NCBI GenBank assembly: GCA_964462035.1
Contig: CAYXAP010000033.1
Coordinates: 20,306-84,305 of the forward strand
Direction of reading: 5' to 3'
Length of the DNA stretch: 64,000 bases
DNA from: UBA1660 sp964462035
GTDB taxonomy: Bacteria > Myxococcota_A > Polyangia > Polyangiales > Houyiibacteriaceae
Below, one piece after another: positions 50,865-59,590 of the stretch. Both the position numbers and the translations under genes were made by a program. The first letter of the stretch is position 1, and each line of letters starts with the position of its first letter. The notes under the pieces were generated by a model, which worked only from the letters and a program-made list of their open reading frames with translations, made no database searches and was not told the DNA's origin.

Positions 50865-53800
50865 ATGGGTCTGAGCGGTACCTACTCGAAATTGCGAATT
50901 GGATTCGCGATGGTCCTCCTACTTGCGCTCGCCTGTGGAAAGGGCTCGGGGGACCGACCGGGCACCCTCGACGGGGGCGGTCTGGGTGACGGATCGATGA
51001 CCGACATCGGTCCGGGACTCGATCTCGGACCCCGCGACTTCGGCACCGACATGGGTCCGCCTCCCGACGAGGTCGGCCTCTGTGAGGCCTGCTCCCGTGA
51101 CGCCGAGTGCGGCGACGGGGCGCTCTGCGGTCCGCTCAGCGGCGGCGAGCTCGTCTGCCTGAAGGCGTGCACCTTCGAGTTCAACGACTGCCCGCGCGGC
51201 TTCGAGTGTGCTCGCTACGAGCCGCTCGACTTCGAGGAGGTCTGTCTTCCCGTCGGCACGATCTGCTGCATCGACGAGGACGCCGACGGCTACGGCGTCG
51301 GCGCGATGTGCATGGGCCCCGACTGCGACGACGACGACATCGATCGAAACCCCGGCGCCGACGAGCTCTGCGACGGAACCGACCAGGACTGCGACGGCAC
51401 GACCGACGAGGCGTTCGTCGACTGTGGTCAGCAGCGATGCGAGGCGGTCGGCTCGGGCATGTACCAGGAGAGCGGCGACTCCGGCTGCGAGTCGGGCGCG
51501 TGCGTGGATCCCACGCCGATCGAGTGTGGCCTCTACACCTGCGTCGACACCGCCGACGAGGGCGACACCTGCGCGACCATGTGCGCTCCAGATGGCACCG
51601 ACGACGATCTCTACTGCGTGCGTGCGGCCCACTGTGAGGATGGCGGCTGCGAGCCCGACGTTCCGAACGGTTCGGTCTGCGACGAGGACAGCGACTGCGC
51701 CTCGAACCACTGCGACAACGGGTTCTGCTGCGACGCGGGCGGCACCTGTTGTGCGGTGGACATGGATTGCCCCGGCTACCCGGGCGATGGCGTGGTGTGC
51801 GAGACCGCTCGTGACTGCGCCGGCACGCGGGGCACGATCTCGTGCAACGACACGACCTTCGCCTGCGAGACCATGAGCGGCATCCCGGACGACACCGCAT
51901 GCGACACGGACATTCTCGCCGATGAGTGCGGGCTCTTCCGGGACATCTACTGCGACGGCAGTGCCGACCAGATGGGCGGTCCGAGCTGTCCCACCAGCTG
52001 CACGATGGACTCGCAGTGCGACGACATCGCGCACTGCGATCCGCCGGGCTTCTGCTTCCCGGACCTGCCGGACGGCGAGCCCTGCAACGAGCCCAGCGAC
52101 TGCGGTAGCGGGCATTGTCAGAACGGCTTCTGCTGCGCGTCCGGCGACTGTTGCCGAACGGCGACCGATTGCCCGGGGAGCTACAGCTCGGCACCGACCT
52201 GTGATGACACTCGAGCGTGTCAGGGCACGCGGGATGCCGCCGAGTGCGTGAGCAGCATCTGCGGCACAGCGGTCGACCAACCGGACGACTCCGCCTGCAC
52301 GAGCTCGATCGAAGCGGACACCTGCGGCCTCTACCCGACCATTCGCTGTACCGGGAACATCACGCAGAGCGCACCGACCTGTGCGGCGAGCTGCACCTCC
52401 GACTCGGACTGTGACGAGCCGGCCCACTGCGACGGCGGCATGTGCCTCATGGATCAGCCGGACGGCACCGCCTGCGACGAAGCGAGCGATTGCGTGAGCG
52501 GCTACTGCGGCAACGGCTTCTGTTGCTCCGGCGGAGACTGCTGCGCGTCGGCCACCGACTGCCCCGCCTCCTACGCCGAGCCGTCGCAGTGCACGGTCGC
52601 TGCGACCTGTCAGGGGCAACGGCGTGATCGCGTGTGCACAGCGACCAGCCGATGTGAGACGGGCCCGCTCGTCGACGACGACTCCGGCTGCGTCGGCCTG
52701 ACCAGCAACGAGTGTGGTCTCTTCCCCAGCGTCATGTGCTCGGCGATGCAGAACCAGAGCTCCGACCAGATGAGTCGCTGCGACACCATGTGCACGGTCG
52801 ACACGGACTGTGACCCCGGCGCGTTCTGCAACGGGATGGGTCAGTGCGAAGCGGAAGGCGACCCCGGCGACCCGTGCACCGCGACGAACCAGTGCTCGGG
52901 TAGCCTCAGCTGCATCGACGGCGTCTGCTGCATGTCGGCGTGCTCCGGCACGTGCGAAGCCTGCAACGTGCCGGGCAACCTCGGCACGTGCACCGCCGTT
53001 CCGGACGGCACCGATCCGGCCGGCGAGTGTGGGGCCGTCGACTGCTCGAGCTACTTCGACGGCTTCTCGGGTGACACCTGCTACGAGAAGCTCGATGCCC
53101 CCGCGAGCGCAGTAGCCTGCAACGGCTCGCGCAGCTGCCAGACCGCCGCCGACATCTGCCCGGGACAGCCGCAGGGTCCGGCGCGGACGACGTGCGACGA
53201 CACCTGTCAGGATCCGCAGAGCGGCACCTGCACTGGGACCACGCCGCCCAACTGCACGAACGTCAATCCGGGAACCATCAGCTGTGGCGCCGGTATTTGC
53301 GCTCGCACGGTCGACCGCTGCGTCGGTGGGTCTGACAACATGTGTACGCCCGGCACACCGTCGACCGAGGTCTGCAACAACCTCGACGACAACTGTGACG
53401 GCACCATCGACAACAACTCGTCCTTCACCGACGGCTACGAGAGCAACAACAGCTGCGGGGCCGCCAACTACCGCGGCGAGGTGTTGACCGATGGCTCCAC
53501 CGCCGAGCGGAGTGGAAGCCTCAACAACGCGACGATCTACTCCTCCGGCGACCAGGACTTCTTCCGGGTCTACGTGCGTGAGGCAGGTGGCTCGGATTGC
53601 ATCACCACCTGCGGCGACAACGAGCGGAGCACCCTCCGCGTGACCATCACCGTTCCGGCCGGGGCAGGCTCCTACGAGCTCTGCGTCGACGAAGACGACT
53701 GCACCTACCAGAGCGGCGAGTGTACGACCGTGCCCGCCGGCTCCAGCGGGACGATCACCAGCCGCGGCGACTCGAAGACCTGCTTCTGGCCGGGCGACAC

Positions 53801-53903
53801 CAACAACAGTGAGAACTTCTACATCCGCGTGCGTGGCATTGGCGCGCCGGCCAGCGAGTGTCTCCCCTACACGCTCACCTGGCAGGCCGACGAGGCCTGC
53901 TGA
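50865..53903 (+). CDS. Giant disulfide-module lipoprotein with MopE-type metal motif
   Basis: A 1012-residue lipoprotein (Cys24 in LLLALAC). After an acidic linker comes a MopE/Ca-binding-like motif at about 137-185 (DEDADGYGVG, CDDDDIDRNPGADELCDGTDQ) followed by three ~130-residue Cys modules beginning near residues 265, 400 and 530. Each module has NGFCC, CDEPAHC or similar, and CQGTR blocks. A further Cys region (about 665-830) and a second short CDGTIDNN motif follow. The C-terminal 180 residues are a beta-rich domain of the pre-peptidase C-terminal type. It is most likely a surface adhesin or binding protein. Start by ATG 50865 (50910 possible). Confidence 0.8.
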   Translation: MGLSGTYSKLRIGFAMVLLLALACGKGSGDRPGTLDGGGLGDGSMTDIGPGLDLGPRDFGTDMGPPPDEVGLCEACSRDAECGDGALCGPLSGGELVCLKACTFEFNDCPRGFECARYEPLDFEEVCLPVGTICCIDEDADGYGVGAMCMGPDCDDDDIDRNPGADELCDGTDQDCDGTTDEAFVDCGQQRCEAVGSGMYQESGDSGCESGACVDPTPIECGLYTCVDTADEGDTCATMCAPDGTDDDLYCVRAAHCEDGGCEPDVPNGSVCDEDSDCASNHCDNGFCCDAGGTCCAVDMDCPGYPGDGVVCETARDCAGTRGTISCNDTTFACETMSGIPDDTACDTDILADECGLFRDIYCDGSADQMGGPSCPTSCTMDSQCDDIAHCDPPGFCFPDLPDGEPCNEPSDCGSGHCQNGFCCASGDCCRTATDCPGSYSSAPTCDDTRACQGTRDAAECVSSICGTAVDQPDDSACTSSIEADTCGLYPTIRCTGNITQSAPTCAASCTSDSDCDEPAHCDGGMCLMDQPDGTACDEASDCVSGYCGNGFCCSGGDCCASATDCPASYAEPSQCTVAATCQGQRRDRVCTATSRCETGPLVDDDSGCVGLTSNECGLFPSVMCSAMQNQSSDQMSRCDTMCTVDTDCDPGAFCNGMGQCEAEGDPGDPCTATNQCSGSLSCIDGVCCMSACSGTCEACNVPGNLGTCTAVPDGTDPAGECGAVDCSSYFDGFSGDTCYEKLDAPASAVACNGSRSCQTAADICPGQPQGPARTTCDDTCQDPQSGTCTGTTPPNCTNVNPGTISCGAGICARTVDRCVGGSDNMCTPGTPSTEVCNNLDDNCDGTIDNNSSFTDGYESNNSCGAANYRGEVLTDGSTAERSGSLNNATIYSSGDQDFFRVYVREAGGSDCITTCGDNERSTLRVTITVPAGAGSYELCVDEDDCTYQSGECTTVPAGSSGTITSRGDSKTCFWPGDTNNSENFYIRVRGIGAPASECLPYTLTWQADEAC

Positions 53904-53909
53904 CGGAGC

Positions 53910-55241
53910 TCAGCCGAGCCCGGCGCGGGCGGCGCAACGCGCCGCTTCCCGCCGGGCGCTGGTCCGCACCTTCGCGCGGTCCAGCGTCGTGAGCTCGCCG
54001 TCGTCGACGAGCTGTCGACCGTCGACGAAGACGTGCCGGACGTCGGTGGCGCGGGTGGCGTAGACCAGCCGACTGTAGGCGTCGCCGCCCGGCTCCTTGT
54101 GGAGCCCGTCGAGATCGACCGCGACGAGGTCGGCCTTCTTGCCGACCTCGAGCGAGCCGATGTCCGCGTCGAGGCCGAGTGCTCGCGCACCTTCGATGGT
54201 CGCGAGCTCGAGCGCCGCCGCCGCCGGGACCGCGTCGGCCTCGCCGGTCGCGACCTTTGCCAAGAGCGCCGCTTCGCGTAGCTCCGTCCAGGGGTCCATC
54301 CAGTTGTTGCAGGGCGCGCCGTCCGCGCCGAGCGCGACCACCATGCCGGCCGCGCGCATCGCGCGGACGTCCGCGATGCCGCTCGCGAGCTTCAGGTTCG
54401 CGCTCGGGCAATGGACCACCCGCGTCCCGGCCTTCGCCATCCGGCGCATCTCCGCCTTCCGGAGCTGGACCCCGTGCGCGAGGATCACGTCCGGCCCCGC
54501 GATGCCCCAGGAGGCGAGGGCTGCCACGTCGTCCATTCCGAGCAGCGCCTTGACCGCGGCGCGCTCTTCGGCGTGCTCGGCGACGTGCGAGTGAATCAGC
54601 GCGCCGTTCGTGCGTGCCTCTTCGGCCACCGCGCGCCAGAGGGCCTCGGTGCAGCTGAGGATGAAGCGTGGCGCGTAGGCGTAGCCGATGCGGCCGTCGC
54701 CCGCGCCCTTCCACTTCCGGCAGAGTCGGGCGGATTCGGCCAGGCTCTCTTCGGTCGATTCCCGCAGCCCATCGGGGACGTCGGCCCCGTGGTCCATCAT
54801 CGCCTTGCCGCTGAAACCGCGGATGCCCGACTCGACCATCGCTTCGAAGACGGCGTCCTGGTGGTTGACCGTGCCCATGTCGAGGATCGTCGTCGTGCCT
54901 GCGCCGATCATCTCCGCGAGCCCGAGGCGCGCGCTCGCTCGCAACGAGCGAGGGTCGTGAGCGGCCTCGAGGGGCCAGATGCGTTCCTTCAGCCATGGCA
55001 GCAGCGGTCGGTCGTCCGCCATGCCGCGGAAGAGCGTCTGACAGACGTGGACGTGGGCTTGCACCAGGCCGGGGATCACCGCGCAGCCCTTGGCGTCGAC
55101 CACCCGCGCGCCGCGGGGCGCGCGCACCTTGCCGATCGCCGCGATGCGATCGCCCTCGAGGCGCAGGTCGGCCTTCACCACGCGGCGCTCGTCGTCCATC
55201 GTGACGACGAGGCCGCCACGGACGATGGTCGTCTCGCTCAC
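53910..55241 (-). CDS. Amidohydrolase, MTA/SAH deaminase (MtaD)-like
   Basis: A 443-residue metal-dependent deaminase of the TRZ/ATZ/MtaD family. The metal ligands are in HVHVCQTLFRG (His63 and His65), SHVAEH, LAHGVQL and GADGAPCNN. The HxHxxQTLxRG form is that of 5'-methylthioadenosine/S-adenosylhomocysteine deaminases and 8-oxoguanine/atrazine-type relatives. It overlaps the purine-nucleoside phosphorylase gene by 4 nt (ATGA), which favours a purine-nucleoside substrate: adenosine-type nucleoside to the inosine form, then phosphorolysis. Convergent with the large lipoprotein gene, 6 bp between stops. Confidence 0.85.
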   Translation of the reverse strand: MSETTIVRGGLVVTMDDERRVVKADLRLEGDRIAAIGKVRAPRGARVVDAKGCAVIPGLVQAHVHVCQTLFRGMADDRPLLPWLKERIWPLEAAHDPRSLRASARLGLAEMIGAGTTTILDMGTVNHQDAVFEAMVESGIRGFSGKAMMDHGADVPDGLRESTEESLAESARLCRKWKGAGDGRIGYAYAPRFILSCTEALWRAVAEEARTNGALIHSHVAEHAEERAAVKALLGMDDVAALASWGIAGPDVILAHGVQLRKAEMRRMAKAGTRVVHCPSANLKLASGIADVRAMRAAGMVVALGADGAPCNNWMDPWTELREAALLAKVATGEADAVPAAAALELATIEGARALGLDADIGSLEVGKKADLVAVDLDGLHKEPGGDAYSRLVYATRATDVRHVFVDGRQLVDDGELTTLDRAKVRTSARREAARCAARAGLG

Positions 55242-56062
55242 GAGAGTCGTCGCAGGATCGCCGTCAGCAGGGACACGAAGCGCTCGCGAGCCTCGGCTGC
55301 GTTCTCCTGCACCTCGGCGTGGGTGAGCACCTCTTCGTCACCGAGACCGGAGGCCTTGTTGGTGATGCAGCTGATCCCGAGGATCCGCGCGCCCATGTGG
55401 CGCGCCGCGATCACCTCGAGCACGGTGCTCATGCCGACGGCGCCGCCGCCGATCTGCTGGAAGAAGCGAATCTCCGCCGGGGTCTCGTAGCTCGGTCCGA
55501 GCACGCCCACGTAGACGCCGTGCTTCATCGCGAAGCCGAGCTCGGCGGCGCTCTCCTCGGCGAGCTTCGCGAGCTCGAGATCGAAGGTCTGCGTCATGTC
55601 CACGAAGCGCGGACCGAGCTCGTCGTCGTTCGGCCCGATGAGCGGATTCTGGCCGGTCAGGTTGATCTGGTCGTCGATGACCATGAGGTCGCCGACCTCG
55701 AGGTCCGCGCCGATACCGCCCGCCGCGTTGGTGATGAGAACGTTCTGGGCACCGAGGTGGATCATCAGCCGGAGCCCGAAGACCACGTGGTCCGGCGAGT
55801 GACCCTCGTAGAGGTGGTTGCGCCCCTGCATCGCCACGCACTCCACGCCTTCCTTCTTCCCGATGACCAGGTTGCCCGCGTGGCCGGCGACCTTGGCCGA
55901 GGGGATCCCGCGGATCTGGTCGTAGGGGACGACCACGGCGTCTTCGAGGGTGTCGGCGAAGGCACCGAGGCCCGAGCCCAAGACGAGGGCGACCTTCGGC
56001 ACGCGGTCGGTGTGGGCGCGGACGTCTTCCGCCGCGGCGGCCAATTGCTCTCGGAGCGTCAT
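55238..56062 (-). CDS. Purine-nucleoside phosphorylase (PNP class II, trimeric)
   Basis: A 274-residue enzyme that splits purine nucleosides with phosphate to base and ribose-1-phosphate. Family motifs are VALVLGSGLGAFAD (phosphate loop), MQGRNHLYEGHSP, LITNAAGGIGADLEVGDLMVIDDQINLTG, LGPSYETPAEI and VGMSTVLEVIAARHMGA. The Glu/Asn base-contact set suggests guanine/hypoxanthine preference, as in trimeric PNP. It is upstream of and overlaps the deaminase gene, making a two-step purine (or MTI) salvage unit. Start at 56062 gives the usual N-terminal helix before the phosphate loop. Confidence 0.92.
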   Translation of the reverse strand: MTLREQLAAAAEDVRAHTDRVPKVALVLGSGLGAFADTLEDAVVVPYDQIRGIPSAKVAGHAGNLVIGKKEGVECVAMQGRNHLYEGHSPDHVVFGLRLMIHLGAQNVLITNAAGGIGADLEVGDLMVIDDQINLTGQNPLIGPNDDELGPRFVDMTQTFDLELAKLAEESAAELGFAMKHGVYVGVLGPSYETPAEIRFFQQIGGGAVGMSTVLEVIAARHMGARILGISCITNKASGLGDEEVLTHAEVQENAAEARERFVSLLTAILRRLS

Positions 56063-56192
56063 CCGCCGACCCTAGCAGCAAGCGGCAGAATTGCCCGAGT
56101 GCGTTGTTGGGGCCGGGACGGCCGACGACTTCGATGGGGAACTCCGTGGTTTCGTCGTTGTCCCTGCCCCCATGCCGACCTACCTTTCGTCC

Positions 56193-57329
56193 ATGGCTTC
56201 GACGGATCGTGCTTCCTGGCGATTGCTGCCCGGTGAGGTCGTCCGTTGGGAGGGCCGACCGAGCGCGGCACCACGGGAGCGCGCATGGGTGATCGCGCCG
56301 ATCCTGCTCTTCGCGATGGCCCTCGTTGCCGCGCTCTTCGCGGTGCTGCTCCGTGTCGCCGAGATGCCGGGGATGCACAAGGGGCTGGCCGTCGCCGCGC
56401 TCCTGGCGGCGTGCGGCCTCGCGGCACTCTTCGCGCCGAAGATGCTGGTCGACGAGCAGCGTTACCTGGTCACCGACCGGCGGGTGCTCTGGCGCCGCGG
56501 CCGGACGCTCCGCTTCGTGCGCATCCAGGACCTGACCTACGCGCGCATCCGCTGGCATCGGTCCGTGCCCGTCGTCGGGCATCTGGAGTTGGTGGTCGCC
56601 ACACCCTTCGGTCCGCTGCTCCGCAAGCTGCGCGTCGTGTTGCACGACCTCCGCGAGCCGGACGTCGTGCTCTCGCTCATCCGCGGCGAGACGCACTCGG
56701 AGGTCGCGGGCGATCGGACGGTGCCGCTCATCGAGCGGCTCGAGAAGGGCGAGCAGGTGCTCTGGGGCGGACACCCCCGCGGAATGCATCTCGGCTGGCG
56801 TGAGGCGTTCATTGCCGGCGGTGGGCTCGCGCTCACGGTGGTCGGTCTCCTCTACGGACAGCGCAACGCGACCATCCTCCTCGACCTCGAGGGCATCGGC
56901 CTGCAGGTGCGCTCGCTCGAGTGGGGCCTGCTCTTCAGCGCGGTCGCGATCTCCTGGGTCTGCATCCTGGCCATCGGCATCGGCCTGATGTGGAGTGGGC
57001 TCGTGCGTGCGCGCCGGCTCGGCGACGACACCGAGTACCTGCTCACCGACCGCCGGCTGCTGATCCGTCGCGGCGGCACCGAGCTCTCCCTCGACCGTGG
57101 TCGCATCGTCGATGCCGCCCTCATGCCCGCAGCGGGACGGCTGCACCATCTCTTCCTGCTGCTGGACTCGCCCGAGTCACGCGCCATCGCCGACAGTGGC
57201 GCGCTCGGCCCGGTCCTCCCGGCGCGCGACGCCGTGCCGCCGATCCTCTTCGAGCTCGCCGACGCCGAGCACGTGCGCGCGCGGATCCTGGGCATCGACC
57301 CGGCCCCGGCCGACGCCGCGACCGAGTGA
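56193..57329 (+). CDS. Membrane protein with two PH-like modules
   Basis: A roughly 378-residue inner-membrane protein (alternative ATG 56172 adds seven residues). It contains an internal duplication of TM pair plus PH-like beta domain. The first is TM at about 28-80 and then EQRYLVTDRRVLWRRG; the second is TM at about 205-275 and then DTEYLLTDRRLLIRRG. The domain type (bPH2/DUF2244-like) occurs in membrane proteins of unknown role. It is divergent from the PNP gene and 40 bp before a lipoprotein gene. The small two-TM/PH-like protein at 15964 is a possible single-module relative in the same window. Confidence 0.72.
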   Translation: MASTDRASWRLLPGEVVRWEGRPSAAPRERAWVIAPILLFAMALVAALFAVLLRVAEMPGMHKGLAVAALLAACGLAALFAPKMLVDEQRYLVTDRRVLWRRGRTLRFVRIQDLTYARIRWHRSVPVVGHLELVVATPFGPLLRKLRVVLHDLREPDVVLSLIRGETHSEVAGDRTVPLIERLEKGEQVLWGGHPRGMHLGWREAFIAGGGLALTVVGLLYGQRNATILLDLEGIGLQVRSLEWGLLFSAVAISWVCILAIGIGLMWSGLVRARRLGDDTEYLLTDRRLLIRRGGTELSLDRGRIVDAALMPAAGRLHHLFLLLDSPESRAIADSGALGPVLPARDAVPPILFELADAEHVRARILGIDPAPADAATE

Positions 57330-57369
57330 GGTCGTTGCGTTCGACGGGGTGCGCTGCCAGGCTCCCAGC

Positions 57370-58002
57370 GTGCGCGCCTTCGCTCTCTCGCTGCTCTTCC
57401 TCGTCGCCGCGTGCGGTGGACGCCAAGACGATGCGCTGACAACGGTCCCCGACGACACCGACGAGGATACGGTCGAGGAGGCTCCGGTCGCGCTGGTCGG
57501 ACCCCCGACCGTCGCGGAGGGCGCCACGCCGGTCCAGGTGCAGTGCGAGGATGGGGCGGCCGAGCGCTGCAATGCGCTCGACGACGACTGCGATGGCGCC
57601 ATCGACGAGGGCTGCGGCTATGAGACCGGCCCGGTGCAGGTCACCGTCGCCTGGAACAGCGACGCCGACCTCGACGTCTACGTCGTCGACCCGGGCGAAG
57701 AGACCGTCAGCTTCCAGCGGCGCGAAGGGGCCAGCGGCGCCCGCATGGATCAGGCGGCCCGCGGTGCGTGCGCCGAGGACGATGGCTCGCCGGCGGCCCG
57801 GGTGGAGAACGTCTTCTGGCGGGAGCGGCCGCCTGCTGGCGAATACCGGGTCGAGCTCCACTACCTCTTCGAGTGCGACACCGAAGCGGGTCCGACCACG
57901 GCGACCGTGTCGGTGGCAGTCGGCGGTCAGACCGTGGGCGCGTACAACCTGACGCTCACGCCGACCAATCGCGAGACGGTCGTCCGCTTCGAGCTCCGGT
58001 GA
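57370..58002 (+). CDS. Lipoprotein with MopE-like motif
   Basis: A 210-residue lipoprotein from a GTG start with lipobox FLVAAC (Cys15). After an acidic linker, CEDGAAERCNALDDDCDGAIDEGC is a compact MopE/calcium-type motif. A beta-sandwich-like domain then follows (VQVTVAWNSDADLDVYVVDP, GEYRVELHYLFECD), similar to domains appended to myxobacterial surface proteins. It overlaps the next gene (GTGA). It shares the metal motif with the giant lipoprotein at 50865. Function unknown; metal binding is inferred from the motif. Confidence 0.72.
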   Translation: MRAFALSLLFLVAACGGRQDDALTTVPDDTDEDTVEEAPVALVGPPTVAEGATPVQVQCEDGAAERCNALDDDCDGAIDEGCGYETGPVQVTVAWNSDADLDVYVVDPGEETVSFQRREGASGARMDQAARGACAEDDGSPAARVENVFWRERPPAGEYRVELHYLFECDTEAGPTTATVSVAVGGQTVGAYNLTLTPTNRETVVRFELR

Positions 58003-59495
58003 GCCGGGCCCGGGGGGCCACCCTCTCGGCAGGGCTGACCGCGATCGCCCTGGTGATCGCCGCGACCCTCGCGGTCGGCGGCGCGATGCCGAGCCGCGTG
58101 GCGATGACCCTGGCGCTGGCGTTCGTTCCGTACGGCGGTCTGCTGCTCACCGAGCGGTCGCTCCCGCTCCGAGCGACGATGACATTCGCCGCCGTGGCGG
58201 GGGCGACGCTCGTGCTCGCGCCGAGTGTCCTCAGCGACGACCTCTACCGGTACCTGTGGGACGGGCGCGTCCTGCGTGCCGGGCTGGACCCCTACGCGTT
58301 CGCGCCCGCGGACCCGGCGCTCGTGGCGCTTCGGGACGAGTGGTGGCCGCGCATCAATCATCCTCGGATCCCGACGATCTACCCGCCACTCGCGCAGGGG
58401 ATCTTCGGCGCGGTCGGCGCCGTGTGGCATCACCCCATGGCGCTCAAGGCGGTCGCGCTGCTCGCCCACCTGGGCGCGGTGCCGATCGTGGCGCGGCTCG
58501 CAGCCCGCACCGGCGTCGACCCGCGCCGTGCCGCCGCGCTCCTCGCGCTCAACCCGCTCGCGCTCTCCGAGAGCGCGCTCGGTGGTCACGTCGACGCCTT
58601 CGTCGCGCTCTTCGTGGTGATGGCGGTGCTGGCCGCCGTCACGAGCCGGGTGGGGCGTTCGGCTGCTGCCCTCGTCGCGGCCGCGGGCGTGAAGCTGGTC
58701 GGGCTCCTGGTCGCGCCCTTGCTTTGGCGGACGAGTCGCACGGCCGCACTCCTGGCCTTCGTGCTGGGTGGTCTGTGTCTCGTTCCGCTCCTGCGGGCCG
58801 GTGACGAGCGCGCGGTCGGCGGTTTCGGTCAGTACGCACGCCGCTGGGGTGGGAACGCAGGGGCGTTCGTGCTCGCCGAGCAGGCCATCGCCGCGGGGTT
58901 GGAACGCAGCCATGGGATCGCTCCCGGTCGCGTCCGCTTCGAGGGGCTCCGCGAGACCCTGACTCGTTGGCAGGGGACGGCGCTCGATCCGATGGCGTCG
59001 TTCCAGCGCGAGAAGAAGGAGCGCGGCGACCCGGCCGAGCTGGAGGCGAGCGTCGTCGGGAGCCTCGGAGCGCGGGCGTTGGTGGCCCTCGCGTGGATGG
59101 TGGTCGCGCTCGGGCTCGTGCGTCGAGGGGGCTCGCTCCTCGCTTCCTGCCGCGCGCTCCTGCTGCTCACGCTGTTGCTGCTCCCTCAGCTCCACCCCTG
59201 GTATCTGCTCTGGCTGCTGCCGCTCGAAGCGGCGCTGGGAGGTGGGGCCGGGCTGGTTTTCTCGGCGGTGGCGTTGGTCGCCTACGCGCCCTTGGATGGC
59301 TGGATCGCCTCGCGAAATTGGGCGGAAATGGCCCCCGCCGTAGGGTTCGAACACGGCCTGGTGTGGGCGATCTGGCTGGTCGAAGGCCTCCGCGAGCGCC
59401 GTTCGAAGAAAGCACACCCGGGGGCCGTGGAACCCCAGCGAACACGGACTGATCCCAAGGTCGGGGCCGTCTCGCGCGTACAAGGACCCGTGTGA
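57999..59495 (+). CDS. GT-C type membrane glycosyltransferase
   Basis: A 498-residue polytopic inner-membrane protein with about ten TM helices. The loop DDLYRYLWDGRVLRAGLDPYAFAP resembles the catalytic DxxRYxWDG loop of GT-C/GT87-like polyprenol-phosphate mannosyltransferases, which move sugars from a lipid carrier outside the membrane. The C terminus has a soluble Arg/Lys-rich tail. The GTG at 57999 overlaps the lipoprotein stop. Possible substrates are the neighbouring lipoproteins or an envelope polysaccharide; nothing in the sequence decides. Confidence 0.8.
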   Translation: MSRARGATLSAGLTAIALVIAATLAVGGAMPSRVAMTLALAFVPYGGLLLTERSLPLRATMTFAAVAGATLVLAPSVLSDDLYRYLWDGRVLRAGLDPYAFAPADPALVALRDEWWPRINHPRIPTIYPPLAQGIFGAVGAVWHHPMALKAVALLAHLGAVPIVARLAARTGVDPRRAAALLALNPLALSESALGGHVDAFVALFVVMAVLAAVTSRVGRSAAALVAAAGVKLVGLLVAPLLWRTSRTAALLAFVLGGLCLVPLLRAGDERAVGGFGQYARRWGGNAGAFVLAEQAIAAGLERSHGIAPGRVRFEGLRETLTRWQGTALDPMASFQREKKERGDPAELEASVVGSLGARALVALAWMVVALGLVRRGGSLLASCRALLLLTLLLLPQLHPWYLLWLLPLEAALGGGAGLVFSAVALVAYAPLDGWIASRNWAEMAPAVGFEHGLVWAIWLVEGLRERRSKKAHPGAVEPQRTRTDPKVGAVSRVQGPV

Positions 59496-59511
59496 TCCAT
59501 CTCGCACGAGT

Positions 59512-59580
59512 TTGACCCTGCGTTTTCCACTGTTCTAGCTTGCGCAGTCCCCGACTTTGGTCGGGGTGTCCTTCGAGGAG
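59512..59580 (+). promoter_or_regulatory. Promoter, 5' hairpin and ribosome binding site of the pseudokinase gene
   Basis: TTGACC (59512-59517) and TAGCTT (59536-59541) with an 18-bp spacer look like a sigma70-type promoter. The predicted start falls at the base of a perfect hairpin CCCCGAC-TTTG-GTCGGGG (59549-59566), which would sit at the mRNA 5' end and protect it. GAGGAG (59575-59580) is a Shine-Dalgarno 10 nt before the GTG at 59591. Confidence 0.55.
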
Positions 59581-59590
59581 CATTCGTCCC

